The notes under the pieces are model-generated. The model did no database searches, was not told the origin of the DNA, and was given only the letters and a program-made list of their open reading frames with translations. From the NCBI GenBank assembly GCA_022784465.1, contig JALFUR010000004.1, positions 290,372-354,371 on the forward strand: DNA of 64,000 nt, written 5' to 3'. This document shows positions 9,554 to 17,911 of the stretch, in pieces (position 1 is the first letter of the stretch; each line of letters starts with the position of its first letter). This stretch comes from Christensenella sp. Its GTDB lineage: Bacteria; Bacillota; Clostridia; Christensenellales; UBA3700. Both the position numbers and the translations under genes were made by a program.

Positions 9554-9993
9554 AAAAAGTAGATATTTATACAGATGGTGCTTGTTCAGGAAACCCAGGA
9601 AAAGGCGGATGGGGAGCTATTTTAATATACAATTCTATTGAAAAAGAATTAAGCGGTTTTGAAACTGAAACTACAAATAATAGAATGGAACTTATGGCAG
9701 CAATAAAAGCCTTATCTGCATTAAAAGAACCTTGTGAAGTAGACTTATATTCTGACTCAGCTTATCTATGTAATGCTATTCAAAATAATTGGCTTGATGA
9801 CTGGAAAAGCAAAAATTGGCGTATTGGAACTAAAAATGAAATAAAAAATATCGATTTATGGGAAGAATTAATTAATCTAATAAATATACATAAAGTTACT
9901 TTTTTTAAAGTAAAAGGCCATGCTGACAACATATATAACAATAGATGTGACAAATTAGCTACTGGCGAAATAAAAAAACATTCAAAAGAATAG
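9550..9993 (+). CDS. rnhA: Ribonuclease HI
   Basis: Degrades the RNA strand of RNA-DNA hybrids. All four catalytic acids are visible: Asp in YTDGACSGNPG, Glu in NNRMELMAAIKAL, Asp in LYSDSAYLC and Asp in NIYNNRCDKLA. The basic-protrusion region DWKSKNWRIG is also present, so this is the E. coli-like form, 147 residues long. It is translationally coupled to proC through ATGA. Confidence 0.95.
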   Translation: MKKVDIYTDGACSGNPGKGGWGAILIYNSIEKELSGFETETTNNRMELMAAIKALSALKEPCEVDLYSDSAYLCNAIQNNWLDDWKSKNWRIGTKNEIKNIDLWEELINLINIHKVTFFKVKGHADNIYNNRCDKLATGEIKKHSKE

Positions 9994-10042
9994 TATCCGT
10001 TTTGTCCATATTTTATCAAAATTATATACAAAGCCAAACTAT

Positions 10043-10072
10043 TTGACTATAAGAGACTTTTTAAGTTATCAT
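10043..10072 (+). promoter_or_regulatory. Candidate promoter of the Na/Pi cotransporter gene
   Basis: TTGACT at 10043-10048 and TATCAT at 10067-10072 are spaced by 18 bases. Downstream, TGTTAA occurs twice at 10085-10090 and 10096-10101, 11 bases apart; read on the other strand this is TTAACA-N5-TTAACA, the layout of a PhoP box. Its place downstream of this -10 is unusual for activation. Confidence 0.4.
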
Positions 10073-10114
10073 ATGTAAGGAAAATGTTAAGAAAATGTTA
10101 AATCGAGGTAAAAT

Positions 10115-11770
10115 TTGGTAGTACTGAAAGCCATTTTAATGTTATTTGCGGGTCTTGGAACTTTTATGATTGGACTTGATTCCATGGGTAAAAATCTTGA
10201 GAGTTTTTCAGGAGATAGACTTAGAAATCTTTTCACAAAAATTAGTAATAAAAAAGTATTAGGAATAGCTACAGGTTGTTTAACCACAATTTTAACTCAA
10301 TCTTCATCAGCAACTACAGTAATGGTTGTAGGTTTCGTAAATACCGGATTGATGTCTCTAATTCAAGCTACAGCGATTATAATGGGTGCTAATATTGGTA
10401 CTACAGTTACAGCATATTTAATTGCTCTTCAAGATTTACCTGTTGCTGGATTCTTCTGTGCTTTAGCATGTGTAGGAGTTTTCATGCAAATGACAAAGAA
10501 GAGCAAAATAAAGAATTTAGGTACAATTTTCTCTGGTATTGGATTACTATTTACAGGTTTATATGTTATGAGTAGTTCAATGACTAGTGTTCTTGAAATT
10601 AATAAAGAAGCAATTACTGAACTTATTTTATCTTTATCTAAATATAAAATCGTATTAATTTTAATTGGTGCATTACTTACAATGATTTTGCAAAGTTCTG
10701 CAGGTACAACATCAATATTAATTGGATTGTGTACAAGTGGAGCAATGCCTTTAGAACCAGCCTTATTTGTTACTTTAGGTATGAATATAGGTACATGTAT
10801 TACTGCTATTATTTCGTCAATTGGCGCTTCAACAAATGCAAAAAGAGCATCAATGGTTCACTTATTATTCAATATTATAGGAACAATAATATTTGGAATT
10901 ATTTTGCTAATATTTGGTAACAAGATAATGGCTATAATTAGTGGTTTAAATATTATTATTAGTATGAAAATAGCAATTTTCCATACAATATTCAATGTTA
11001 CAACTACATTGTTAATGTTCCCATTGATGAAACAATTAACGCAACTTGCATCATTAATTATTCCTGAACCAAAGGCTAAAGCAGAAGCTAAACCTATAGT
11101 TAAAATTGATGAATTCAAGTTCGTTGATAATCGTTTAATCAATACTCCTGCTATTGCTATGATCATGCTTAGAAAAGAAATAACTCAAATGGCTATTGAT
11201 GCTAAAACAAACCTTGAACTTGCAATGAATATGCTTTTTGAGAAAAATATTGATAAAAAAGAAGAATTTGTTTCAAGAGAAAAACATATAGACTTTTTAA
11301 ATAAACAGTTATCTAAATTCCTTGTAAAGATCTCTAACCAACAAATTACATATGAAAATGAAAAAGAAATTGCTGCATATTATCACAATATATCAGATAT
11401 TGAAAGAATAGGTGACTATGCAGAAAACATTGTTGAATACACTGAAGAATTAATAAATGCCAATGTAGATTTTTCAAATGAATGTAAAAAAGAATTACTA
11501 GATATGCAAAATGCTGTTTATAACGAAATGAATGTAACTATTTCATCATTTGAAAAGAAATCTTTAGAAGAATTATCTGAAGTTGAAGCATATGAAGATT
11601 TAACAGATACTTTCTTTAATAAATTATCTGAAAATCATATTATTAGATTAAACTCTGGTCTTTGTAAAGCCGAGTCTGCAAGTGTATTTATATCTTTAAT
11701 AGGAAACTTAGAAAGAATAGGCGATCATACTATGAATATTTTCAATAGCATGAAAACTTATATTAAATAG
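10115..11770 (+). CDS. Na+/phosphate cotransporter family protein with C-terminal PhoU-like domain
   Basis: The N-terminal ~320 residues are hydrophobic and carry the two inverted NaPi-II repeats, marked by LTQSSSATTVMVVGF and LQSSAGTTSILIGL. Residues about 345-551 are a PhoU-like helical domain (YYHNISDIERIGDYAENI, then GNLERIGDHTMNI). This matches the YjbB/NptA-type exporters or importers of phosphate. The start is a TTG at 10115 with GAGGT at 10105-10109; no ATG precedes the conserved N-terminus. Spacing and the TTAACA repeats upstream suggest phosphate control, which is an inference. Confidence 0.9.
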   Translation: MVVLKAILMLFAGLGTFMIGLDSMGKNLESFSGDRLRNLFTKISNKKVLGIATGCLTTILTQSSSATTVMVVGFVNTGLMSLIQATAIIMGANIGTTVTAYLIALQDLPVAGFFCALACVGVFMQMTKKSKIKNLGTIFSGIGLLFTGLYVMSSSMTSVLEINKEAITELILSLSKYKIVLILIGALLTMILQSSAGTTSILIGLCTSGAMPLEPALFVTLGMNIGTCITAIISSIGASTNAKRASMVHLLFNIIGTIIFGIILLIFGNKIMAIISGLNIIISMKIAIFHTIFNVTTTLLMFPLMKQLTQLASLIIPEPKAKAEAKPIVKIDEFKFVDNRLINTPAIAMIMLRKEITQMAIDAKTNLELAMNMLFEKNIDKKEEFVSREKHIDFLNKQLSKFLVKISNQQITYENEKEIAAYYHNISDIERIGDYAENIVEYTEELINANVDFSNECKKELLDMQNAVYNEMNVTISSFEKKSLEELSEVEAYEDLTDTFFNKLSENHIIRLNSGLCKAESASVFISLIGNLERIGDHTMNIFNSMKTYIK

Positions 11771-11846
11771 TTTTTTATTTCAAGTATTATATTGATTTTT
11801 GTAGCATATTTTGTTATTTTTATATTGATATAAAAAGAGGCCTTTT

Positions 11847-12332
11847 ATGAGTAAATATGTTGAAAAAAATCTAATTAATAATGAAGAAATTATAATTAAA
11901 GCAAAATTTAGTAAAATTAATATTACTTTCAAAATGATTGGAGGAATTCTTTTCTTTTGGTTATTGTTTATACCTCTAGTTAAAGCTATAATTTCTACTG
12001 TTAAATTTAATAGTAGAGAACTAGCAATTACCAATAAAAGAGTTATAGCTAAAAAGGGTGTATTTAACACAAAAGTTTTTTCTGCTCAACTTGATAAAAT
12101 TCAAAATATTACAATTTCTCAAGACTTTTGGGGTAAAGTTTTTAAATATTCAACAATAGATATTAATACAGCTTCCGAAGAAGAAGATGCTTTTAGATTT
12201 AAATATGTTAAAGATGCAGATAAATTTAAATCATATATAAATGAACAAATTGATATCAACCAAAAAGAGCAACTTAATGAGCAACTTGTTAAAATTGCTG
12301 CAAAAATGATTAAAGAAGAAAAGATGAGTTAA
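11847..12332 (+). CDS. Membrane protein with bacterial PH domain (bPH_2)
   Basis: A 161-residue protein with one hydrophobic segment at about 35-55 and then a bPH_2/YdbT-type domain, seen in ELAITNKRVIAKKGVF and SAQLDKIQNITISQDFWGK. Such proteins are membrane anchored with unknown ligands. GAGG at 11837-11840 supports the ATG. It is followed directly by a flavodoxin gene, so the two are probably cotranscribed, but no shared function is evident. Confidence 0.8.
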   Translation: MSKYVEKNLINNEEIIIKAKFSKINITFKMIGGILFFWLLFIPLVKAIISTVKFNSRELAITNKRVIAKKGVFNTKVFSAQLDKIQNITISQDFWGKVFKYSTIDINTASEEEDAFRFKYVKDADKFKSYINEQIDINQKEQLNEQLVKIAAKMIKEEKMS

Positions 12333-12338
12333 TTGTAT

Positions 12339-12815
12339 ATGAGTAGAATATTAGTTACATATTTTTCTGCAACAGGTAGAACTCAATATTATTCAGAAAA
12401 AATCGCTAATTATTTAAATGCCGATTTATTTGAGATAAAACCTTTGATTCCTTATACAAATAAAGATTTGGATTGGACTGATAACAACAGCAGATCTTCA
12501 ATTGAATGCAATAATAGAGAAATAACGCCAGAATTAGCATCAAATTTAAATAATATCTTTGATTACGATATTATTTTCGTTGGCTTTCCAATTTGGTGGT
12601 ATAGAGAGCCTCCTATTATTGATTCATTTTTAACTTCTAATTTTTTTGATGGAAAAACAATCATTCCTTTTGCCACTTCTGGTTCATCTCAACTTGGAAA
12701 AACAGAAGAGTATTTGAAATCTATTGTATATAATGCAGATTTTAAACAAGGAAAATTATTAAATCATATGTCGGATTCAGCTATATATAGCTGGCTTGAT
12801 CAAATAATAAAATAA
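12339..12815 (+). CDS. Flavodoxin-like protein
   Basis: The N-terminal ILVTYFSATGRTQYYSEKIA is an FMN phosphate-binding loop, and the later FVGFPIWWYREPPIIDSFL and PFATSGSSQLG are typical of the flavodoxin_4 group. The protein likely carries FMN and moves electrons or reduces small substrates in the cytosol. A TTG at 12333 is in frame two codons earlier, touching the previous stop; the ATG at 12339 places Met just ahead of the first strand and is preferred. Neither has a strong Shine-Dalgarno. Confidence 0.85.
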   Translation: MSRILVTYFSATGRTQYYSEKIANYLNADLFEIKPLIPYTNKDLDWTDNNSRSSIECNNREITPELASNLNNIFDYDIIFVGFPIWWYREPPIIDSFLTSNFFDGKTIIPFATSGSSQLGKTEEYLKSIVYNADFKQGKLLNHMSDSAIYSWLDQIIK

Positions 12816-12834
12816 CATTATGGAGAAATATATT

Positions 12835-14094
12835 ATGGCAGATTTTAAAAAGGTTATTGATGAAAAATCAAAGTATGCTCATTTTATGGCAGAAGGCATT
12901 ACCCATATTTGCAAAAATTTACCAAAAAGAGATCCTGGAAGTGAAGGAGAAAAATTGGCTTGTGAATATATGGGAGATGTTTTAAAAAATGAATGTGGAT
13001 GCGAATACACAAAACTTGAAAGTTTTAAAGAAAATCCTGGAAGCTTTTTTGGTTGGATTTATGTATGTGTAGCACTATCTATGGTTGGATTTATTTTAAA
13101 TTTCTTCATGCCAGCGTTAAGTATTGTTGTTATGACAATAGGCTTAATTATCTTGTTTTTACAATTTGGATTATATAAGAAAATTGTAGATAAATTATTC
13201 CCAGAAAAAACAGGACATAATATGACAGGAATAAAAAAATGTACAGGAGAAGTTAAAGCAAGAATTTTCTTTAATGGTCATCCTGATGCTTGTTGGTTAT
13301 GGCCAATAAATGAGAAATATGGCGGAATTGCTCATTGTTCTCAATACGCTTTTGGCGGAGTAGGAATGATATATTTATTTGTTGTTTCTATTATTAATAC
13401 CATTGTTTGTGCAAGTTTTGGACGAGTATTTTGGATTTTAACTCCATCTACAAGCACTTTATGTTTTTGGATTTCTATCCTTGCAACCTTTTTTGTTCCT
13501 TGGTTTATTGCTCTTTGTTTTATGTGGAATGAAAAAATCATAGTTGATGGAGCAAATGACAATTTAACTGGTTGTTATATGGGTATTGCTATATTAAAAG
13601 CTATGAAGGATCAAGGAATAGAACTTGAACATACAGAAGTAGGTGTAATTTTATCTGGTTCTGAAGAAGCTGGTTTAAGAGGATCTATGGCATGGGCAGA
13701 AGCACATAAAGACGAATTTAATGATGTTCCAACTTGGATTATTTCTTATGATACAATTAGAGAATCTAAATTCTTAGCTGCAAATTATAGAGATTTAAAT
13801 GCAACTGTACCTTTAGATAAAGAAATTGGAGACGCTTTTGTAGAAGCTGCAAAAGAATTAGATATCCAATGCTCAAAAGGTATTATTCCTCCATTTGGCG
13901 GTGCTACAGATGCTGCTGCTTTCCAAAAAGGCGGATTTAGAGCAATATCTATTGGAGCAATGAACTATAATCTTCAAAAATATTATCATACAAGATTTGA
14001 TTCTTATGATAACTTAGATGAAAATTGTTTGGCAGATTGTTATGCAGTATCTGTTAAAACACTAGAAAATTTCGATAAAAAATATTCTAAATAA
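12835..14094 (+). CDS. M28-family zinc aminopeptidase-like protein with inserted membrane segments
   Basis: M28 metal-binding residues can be followed: His/Asp in NGHPDA, Asp in GANDNLTG, Glu-Glu in SGSEEAGLRG, Asp in SYDTIRE and His in YYHTRFDSYDN. Two hydrophobic blocks are inserted (about residues 70-115 and 170-230), so the protein should be membrane bound. An ATG at 12820 is in frame, but it lies on the Shine-Dalgarno GGAGAAA (12822-12828) that serves the ATG at 12835, which I take as the start (419 residues). Substrate unknown. The strong hairpin at 14107 closes the transcript. Confidence 0.82.
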   Translation: MADFKKVIDEKSKYAHFMAEGITHICKNLPKRDPGSEGEKLACEYMGDVLKNECGCEYTKLESFKENPGSFFGWIYVCVALSMVGFILNFFMPALSIVVMTIGLIILFLQFGLYKKIVDKLFPEKTGHNMTGIKKCTGEVKARIFFNGHPDACWLWPINEKYGGIAHCSQYAFGGVGMIYLFVVSIINTIVCASFGRVFWILTPSTSTLCFWISILATFFVPWFIALCFMWNEKIIVDGANDNLTGCYMGIAILKAMKDQGIELEHTEVGVILSGSEEAGLRGSMAWAEAHKDEFNDVPTWIISYDTIRESKFLAANYRDLNATVPLDKEIGDAFVEAAKELDIQCSKGIIPPFGGATDAAAFQKGGFRAISIGAMNYNLQKYYHTRFDSYDNLDENCLADCYAVSVKTLENFDKKYSK

Positions 14095-14106
14095 GTATTA
14101 TTTAAT

Positions 14107-14149
14107 AAAAATAGCTGCTAATGAAATTAAAACTTAGCAGCTATTTTTT
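14107..14149. terminator. Bidirectional intrinsic terminator
   Basis: AAAAATAGCTGCTAA (14107-14121) pairs with TTAGCAGCTATTTTT (14134-14148). A T-run follows on the + strand and, because of the A-run at the left arm, also on the - strand. It separates the convergent M28 and PadR-type genes. Confidence 0.85.
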
Positions 14150-14160
14150 TGTTTAATATT

Positions 14161-15462
14161 TTAGTTTACATGATAATGATTTGAGTTATAAAATCTCGAA
14201 TAAATCAATATTGATACTGGTATTAATAAAGTTAAAATAATAGGGAATACAACAGTTTGTAATAGTACTTTAGTATTATTAAATACCGCACCAAATCCTA
14301 AGAATCCAATAATTATTATCAATAAAAACGCATTAATCAAAAATACTGAAACAATACTCATCGTTTTCTTTAAAGAAAAATCTGCTTGAACTCTTTTTGT
14401 AGGATTAATTATGTAATTTACAATCGCAACAATAGGAATTATTGTGAAGGTAAATAATGGAATTAAATACGAACTAATTGGAGTACTAAATGACGAATAT
14501 GTAGATAAATGCATAATTGTCAAAACAATAGCAAATATAAAATACGAATATATAGATGTTGTCATTAACAATTTATTTATGTAATAGTATTTGTTAACAT
14601 AATATTCTGTCGTATTTTTCTTTACATATTGTTTCATGGTAATATTGTGTTCAGCAAAAATCTTAGCAATATTACTTGGTGCATATTTTGTATAATAATC
14701 GTTTCTATCTTCGTTATAATCTTCGTATTGTTCTTGTTGCTTTTCATATTCAGAAAAACTTATACCTCTATTATCATAAGCAGGGGAATATACAGCATTT
14801 TCTGAATTATTAAATATATTATCAAAAACTTCTCTATAATCAACTTTATCTTCATATAAAACACTGTCTTTGTTGACAAATACAGCTTTTAATTGATCAT
14901 TTGTGCTAACAACTTTCATTGTTTGAGAAGGGAATTGTAATTGGCCGTCATTCGTCATATTTTCTTCAAAATTTAAGACTTCATTATTTTCTTCAGCATT
15001 TACAACGATTTGGCTTTCTGGGACTTGTGCAGTTTGAGAAGCAGGCAAATCAGATTTTGGATTTCTTTTTGTTCTAGGACGAAGTTCTGAAGCGTTAAAT
15101 GGAGGTGTTTTATCTTTATCGAATTGTTTGTCGGATAATAATCCGTCAATAATTGTACGAGCATATTCCCATTGATATTGATCTGTTTCTAATACTTTTC
15201 TACCATCATCTAAAATAGAATAATAAACTCTTTGGGCACCATTTGAAGTGTCACCTTTATATGATGTAATATAACCAAGTTTTTCTAATCTTTTAAGGCA
15301 TGAATATAAAGTAGCTTGCTTTAATTCGTAAAGATCTTTACTTTTTTCTTTAATTTCTGCAAGAATATCAAGTCCATATCTATCACCATTAGCTAGTGTA
15401 GCTAAAATAATAGTATCAACATGGTCCCTAATTAGATCGATATTTACTTGAGAATTGTCCAT
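14161..15462 (-). CDS. PadR-like winged-helix protein fused to a C-terminal membrane domain
   Basis: Residues about 10-100 match the PadR winged helix (ILATLANGDRYGLDILAEI, LKQATLYSCLKRLEKLGYI). A long polar Gln/Asn/Glu-rich linker (110-265) follows, then four hydrophobic segments between about 290 and 425. This is not a classic PadR repressor of 110-180 residues; it looks like a membrane-tethered DNA-binding protein. AGGAG seven bases ahead of the ATG fixes the start. It is the only - strand gene between the two halves of the switch zone. Target and signal are unknown. Confidence 0.75.
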   Translation of the reverse strand: MDNSQVNIDLIRDHVDTIILATLANGDRYGLDILAEIKEKSKDLYELKQATLYSCLKRLEKLGYITSYKGDTSNGAQRVYYSILDDGRKVLETDQYQWEYARTIIDGLLSDKQFDKDKTPPFNASELRPRTKRNPKSDLPASQTAQVPESQIVVNAEENNEVLNFEENMTNDGQLQFPSQTMKVVSTNDQLKAVFVNKDSVLYEDKVDYREVFDNIFNNSENAVYSPAYDNRGISFSEYEKQQEQYEDYNEDRNDYYTKYAPSNIAKIFAEHNITMKQYVKKNTTEYYVNKYYYINKLLMTTSIYSYFIFAIVLTIMHLSTYSSFSTPISSYLIPLFTFTIIPIVAIVNYIINPTKRVQADFSLKKTMSIVSVFLINAFLLIIIIGFLGFGAVFNNTKVLLQTVVFPIILTLLIPVSILIYSRFYNSNHYHVN

Positions 15463-15724
15463 ATAAACTCCTAATTCCTTATTATTATAATATAAATATT
15501 TTAATAGTGCAATAATTCAAATCTTAGAATTATTATTTTAAATTAACAAAAATATAAAAAAAGGGAATTAAATAAAAAAAATCAAAAATAAACATTTTGT
15601 TCAGTTTTATTTAATTTTTAAAATACCATTTAGTACATATAATTAATTTAATACAATTGTTTATAATTTTAATCGGGAAGGCAATAAAAAAATAGCAAAA
15701 ATCTTTTATGGTATCTCTTGATTT

Positions 15725-15760
15725 TATTATTTCGCAAAATTACACCTTTGCGAAATAATA
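15725..15760. repeat. Perfect 14-bp inverted repeat with 8-bp spacer; dif-like candidate
   Basis: TATTATTTCGCAAA (15725-15738), spacer ATTACACC, TTTGCGAAATAATA (15747-15760). It sits in the 500-base AT-rich gap 15463-15963, which holds no gene I can support, 258 bases upstream of an XerS-like recombinase. No U-tract follows on either strand, so it is not an intrinsic terminator. Xer sites have two inverted arms of about 11 bp and a 6-8 bp spacer; in streptococci the difSL site also lies upstream of xerS. Alternative: a dimeric repressor operator. Confidence 0.55.
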
Positions 15761-15979
15761 CGCCAAAATAATTCTAAATTAATTAATTTTTCAATTATAA
15801 TCTTATATTTTGTTCATTTTTGCCAATTTGATTTTATTTAAATTTTCTTATTATTTTTTGATTGTTTTTGAATCTATATATTTATCCAATTTATATATTT
15901 TTTCATTTTTAATTATTTCCTATTTTTTTAATATATTGTATTGATATCAATATTTTATATATATTGTTATATTTATTTT

Positions 15980-16007
15980 TTTGCGAAATAAAAATTTATG
16001 GTATAAT
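15980..16007 (+). promoter_or_regulatory. Promoter of the Xer-like gene overlapping a copy of the inverted-repeat arm
   Basis: TTTGCGAAATAA at 15980-15991 repeats 12 bases of the right arm at 15747-15758. It covers the -35 position of an extended -10 box (TGG-TATAAT, 15999-16007). The ATG follows 10 bases after the -10 box, giving a near-leaderless transcript. Confidence 0.5.
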
Positions 16008-16017
16008 TCTTATTGGT

Positions 16018-17073
16018 ATGGAAAAAACTTATTTTGAACAACGTGAAATTGATACTATAGAAAAACTAAGAATGGTTAAAAAGGATCTTCCTGTAGTTTG
16101 TAATGAATTCTTTATTGGAATTGAACATACTACATCACCTTTGACTAGACTTGGCTACGCTTTAGATTTGAGAATCTTTTTTGATTATTTAACTAAAGAG
16201 ATTGATTATTTTGTTGGCAAAAATGTTTTAACACTTTCTTATGAAGATTTTGAACACATTGAATCTTTCCATATTGAAATGTTTTTAGATTATTTAACTT
16301 ATTATAAAATTGATAATAAAGAATATAAAAATACCATTAAAACAAAATCTAGAAAGTTATCTTCTCTTAAATCCTTTTTTAAATTTTGTTATGATAAAGA
16401 TCGCATAAAAAAAGATCCAGCATCAAAAGTTAAATCTCCAAAAATTCATGAAAAACCAATAATTAGATTTGACAATGAAGAAGTTTCAGAATTTTTAGAT
16501 ACTGTTGAGTCCGGCAAAGGTTTAACTGGTCATGCTCAAGCTTTTCATAATAGAACAAAAGAACGTGATATAGCTATTATGACATTATTCTTAGGAACAG
16601 GAATAAGAATCTCTGAGCTTGTTGGATTAGATGTTGATGATATAGATTTTGATAAAAAAGCTTTTAAAGTTACTAGAAAAGGCGGAAATCAAACAATTCT
16701 CTATTTTAACGACGAAGTTTTGGATGCATTGTTAAAATATATGGATGTTAGAGCTTTAAATCCGGCTTTAGATGATGAACCTGCTCTATTTTGTTCTTTA
16801 AAAAATAAAAGAATAGATGTTAGAAGCGTACAAATACTTGTAAAAAAATATTCAAATTTGTCTACTCCTTTAAAACATATTACTCCACATAAATTAAGAA
16901 CAACTTTTGGTACAAGTTTATATCAAAATACAAAAGATATATATGTAGTTGCTGAAGTCCTTGGTCATAAAGATGTCAATACTACAAAAAGACATTATGC
17001 AGCAATAAGCGAAAATATCAAAAAAGAAGCCATAGAACACGTTAATTTGAGGGATCATAATAAAGACGAATAA
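16018..17073 (+). CDS. XerS-like tyrosine recombinase
   Basis: A 351-residue single-chain tyrosine recombinase. The N-terminal SAM-like core-binding domain covers about residues 30-145. The catalytic domain has Arg in LGTGIRISELVGLD, Lys in VTRKGG, His-x-x-Arg in HKLRTTFG, His in LGHKDVNTT and nucleophile Tyr in KRHYAAIS. Length and the FHNRTKERDIAIM region resemble the single-recombinase XerS group more than XerC/XerD (about 300 residues). The ATG at 16018 is preferred; an upstream in-frame TTG at 15964 would place the promoter inside the coding region. It has no Shine-Dalgarno. Likely job: resolving chromosome dimers at a dif-like site. Confidence 0.85.
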   Translation: MEKTYFEQREIDTIEKLRMVKKDLPVVCNEFFIGIEHTTSPLTRLGYALDLRIFFDYLTKEIDYFVGKNVLTLSYEDFEHIESFHIEMFLDYLTYYKIDNKEYKNTIKTKSRKLSSLKSFFKFCYDKDRIKKDPASKVKSPKIHEKPIIRFDNEEVSEFLDTVESGKGLTGHAQAFHNRTKERDIAIMTLFLGTGIRISELVGLDVDDIDFDKKAFKVTRKGGNQTILYFNDEVLDALLKYMDVRALNPALDDEPALFCSLKNKRIDVRSVQILVKKYSNLSTPLKHITPHKLRTTFGTSLYQNTKDIYVVAEVLGHKDVNTTKRHYAAISENIKKEAIEHVNLRDHNKDE

Positions 17074-17102
17074 CAAAAAACAAAAAAATGTTCGTTTTTC
17101 TC

Positions 17103-17131
17103 TTGACTAATTTTTCACTATTTTTTATAAT
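17103..17131 (+). promoter_or_regulatory. Sigma-A promoter of lexA
   Basis: TTGACT (17103-17108) and TATAAT (17126-17131) are 17 bases apart. ATGTTCG at about 17098-17104 touches the -35 box and could be half of an SOS box, but no full CGAAC-N4-GTTCG palindrome is visible. Confidence 0.75.
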
Positions 17132-17158
17132 GATTTTGAAAAATAAAGGAGATTTTTT

Positions 17159-17815
17159 ATGGCATATTATACAAAATCATCAGCAAAGACAGAAAAGGTT
17201 TTAAGTTTTATTAAATTATTCACTCTTGAAAAAGGATATCCACCAACAGTAAGAGAAATTGTTTCAGCACCTGAATGCGGAATTAAATCGACTGCATCGG
17301 CTAAATCTTACATTGATAGATTGGTTGATGAAGGAAAACTTGTTAAGACTGGCAATAAAAATAGAGCTTTAGAAATCGTTGGATTTTCTGTTTCAAACAA
17401 AGAAGAAAATGAAGAATTGTTTGCCACAAAAGTTCCATTTTTAGGTAATACAGCAGCTGGTGCACCAATTGGCGCTGCCGTTGAAAACGACAGATCTTAT
17501 GCCCTTCCTAACGATTATTTTAATCTTAAGAGCGACAATTTCTTATTACAAGTAAAAGGTAATTCAATGATTAATTGCGGAATTTTAGATGGAGATATCG
17601 TTCTTGTTAAATCTCAAAATACTGCTAATAATGGACAAATCGTAGTTGCTCAAATAGATCGTGAAGATGTAACTATGAAAAGATATTATAATTGCGGTTC
17701 CTATATTAAGTTAAAACCAGAAAATGATAATATGGAAGATATAATCGTTACACCTGATAAATTCTTTAGAATCTTAGGCATACCAACGGGATTATTAAGA
17801 AACCATTTGATTTAG
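17159..17815 (+). CDS. lexA: LexA SOS repressor / self-cleaving S24 peptidase
   Basis: Residues 1-75 form the winged helix (VLSFIKLFTLEKGYPPTVREI, KSYIDRLVDEGKL). The C-terminal S24 domain has the Ala-Gly cleavage site in GNTAAGAPIG, the nucleophile Ser in VKGNSMINCGILDGD and the general-base Lys in REDVTMKRYY. Length 218 is normal. AAGGAG at 17146-17151 sets the ATG. It is next to the recombinase gene but has its own promoter and terminator. Confidence 0.94.
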   Translation: MAYYTKSSAKTEKVLSFIKLFTLEKGYPPTVREIVSAPECGIKSTASAKSYIDRLVDEGKLVKTGNKNRALEIVGFSVSNKEENEELFATKVPFLGNTAAGAPIGAAVENDRSYALPNDYFNLKSDNFLLQVKGNSMINCGILDGDIVLVKSQNTANNGQIVVAQIDREDVTMKRYYNCGSYIKLKPENDNMEDIIVTPDKFFRILGIPTGLLRNHLI

Positions 17816-17844
17816 CATTGTATAATCAAATATATATAATAAGG

Positions 17845-17881
17845 CTGTTACAAAAACCAAAATCTTGTAACAGTTTTTTTT
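17845..17881 (+). terminator. Intrinsic terminator of lexA
   Basis: CTGTTACAA (17845-17853) pairs with TTGTAACAG (17865-17873), followed by eight T residues. Confidence 0.88.
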
Positions 17882-17883
17882 AT

Positions 17884-17911
17884 AAAAAAAATGCCTAGTT
17901 TAATAATAAAT
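17884..17911 (-). terminator. Intrinsic terminator facing left
   Basis: On the - strand TGCCTAATTT pairs with AAACTAGGCA (one G-U pair), followed by T8 (the A-run at 17884-17891). It can end the miaB-ynbB operon, and also bounds a possible short RNA that would start near 17956 from ATTATA (17963-17968, TATAAT on -). The gap 17912-18054 shows nothing else I can support. Confidence 0.75.

Noticed and set aside
15725..15760. The inverted repeat as an intrinsic terminator for the PadR-type or the Xer gene
   Set aside because: No T-tract follows on either strand and it lies upstream of, not behind, both genes.
17085..17115. SOS box upstream of lexA
   Set aside because: Only a half site (ATGTTCG) is visible; no palindrome of the CGAAC-N4-GTTCG or GAAC-N4-GTTC kind was found.
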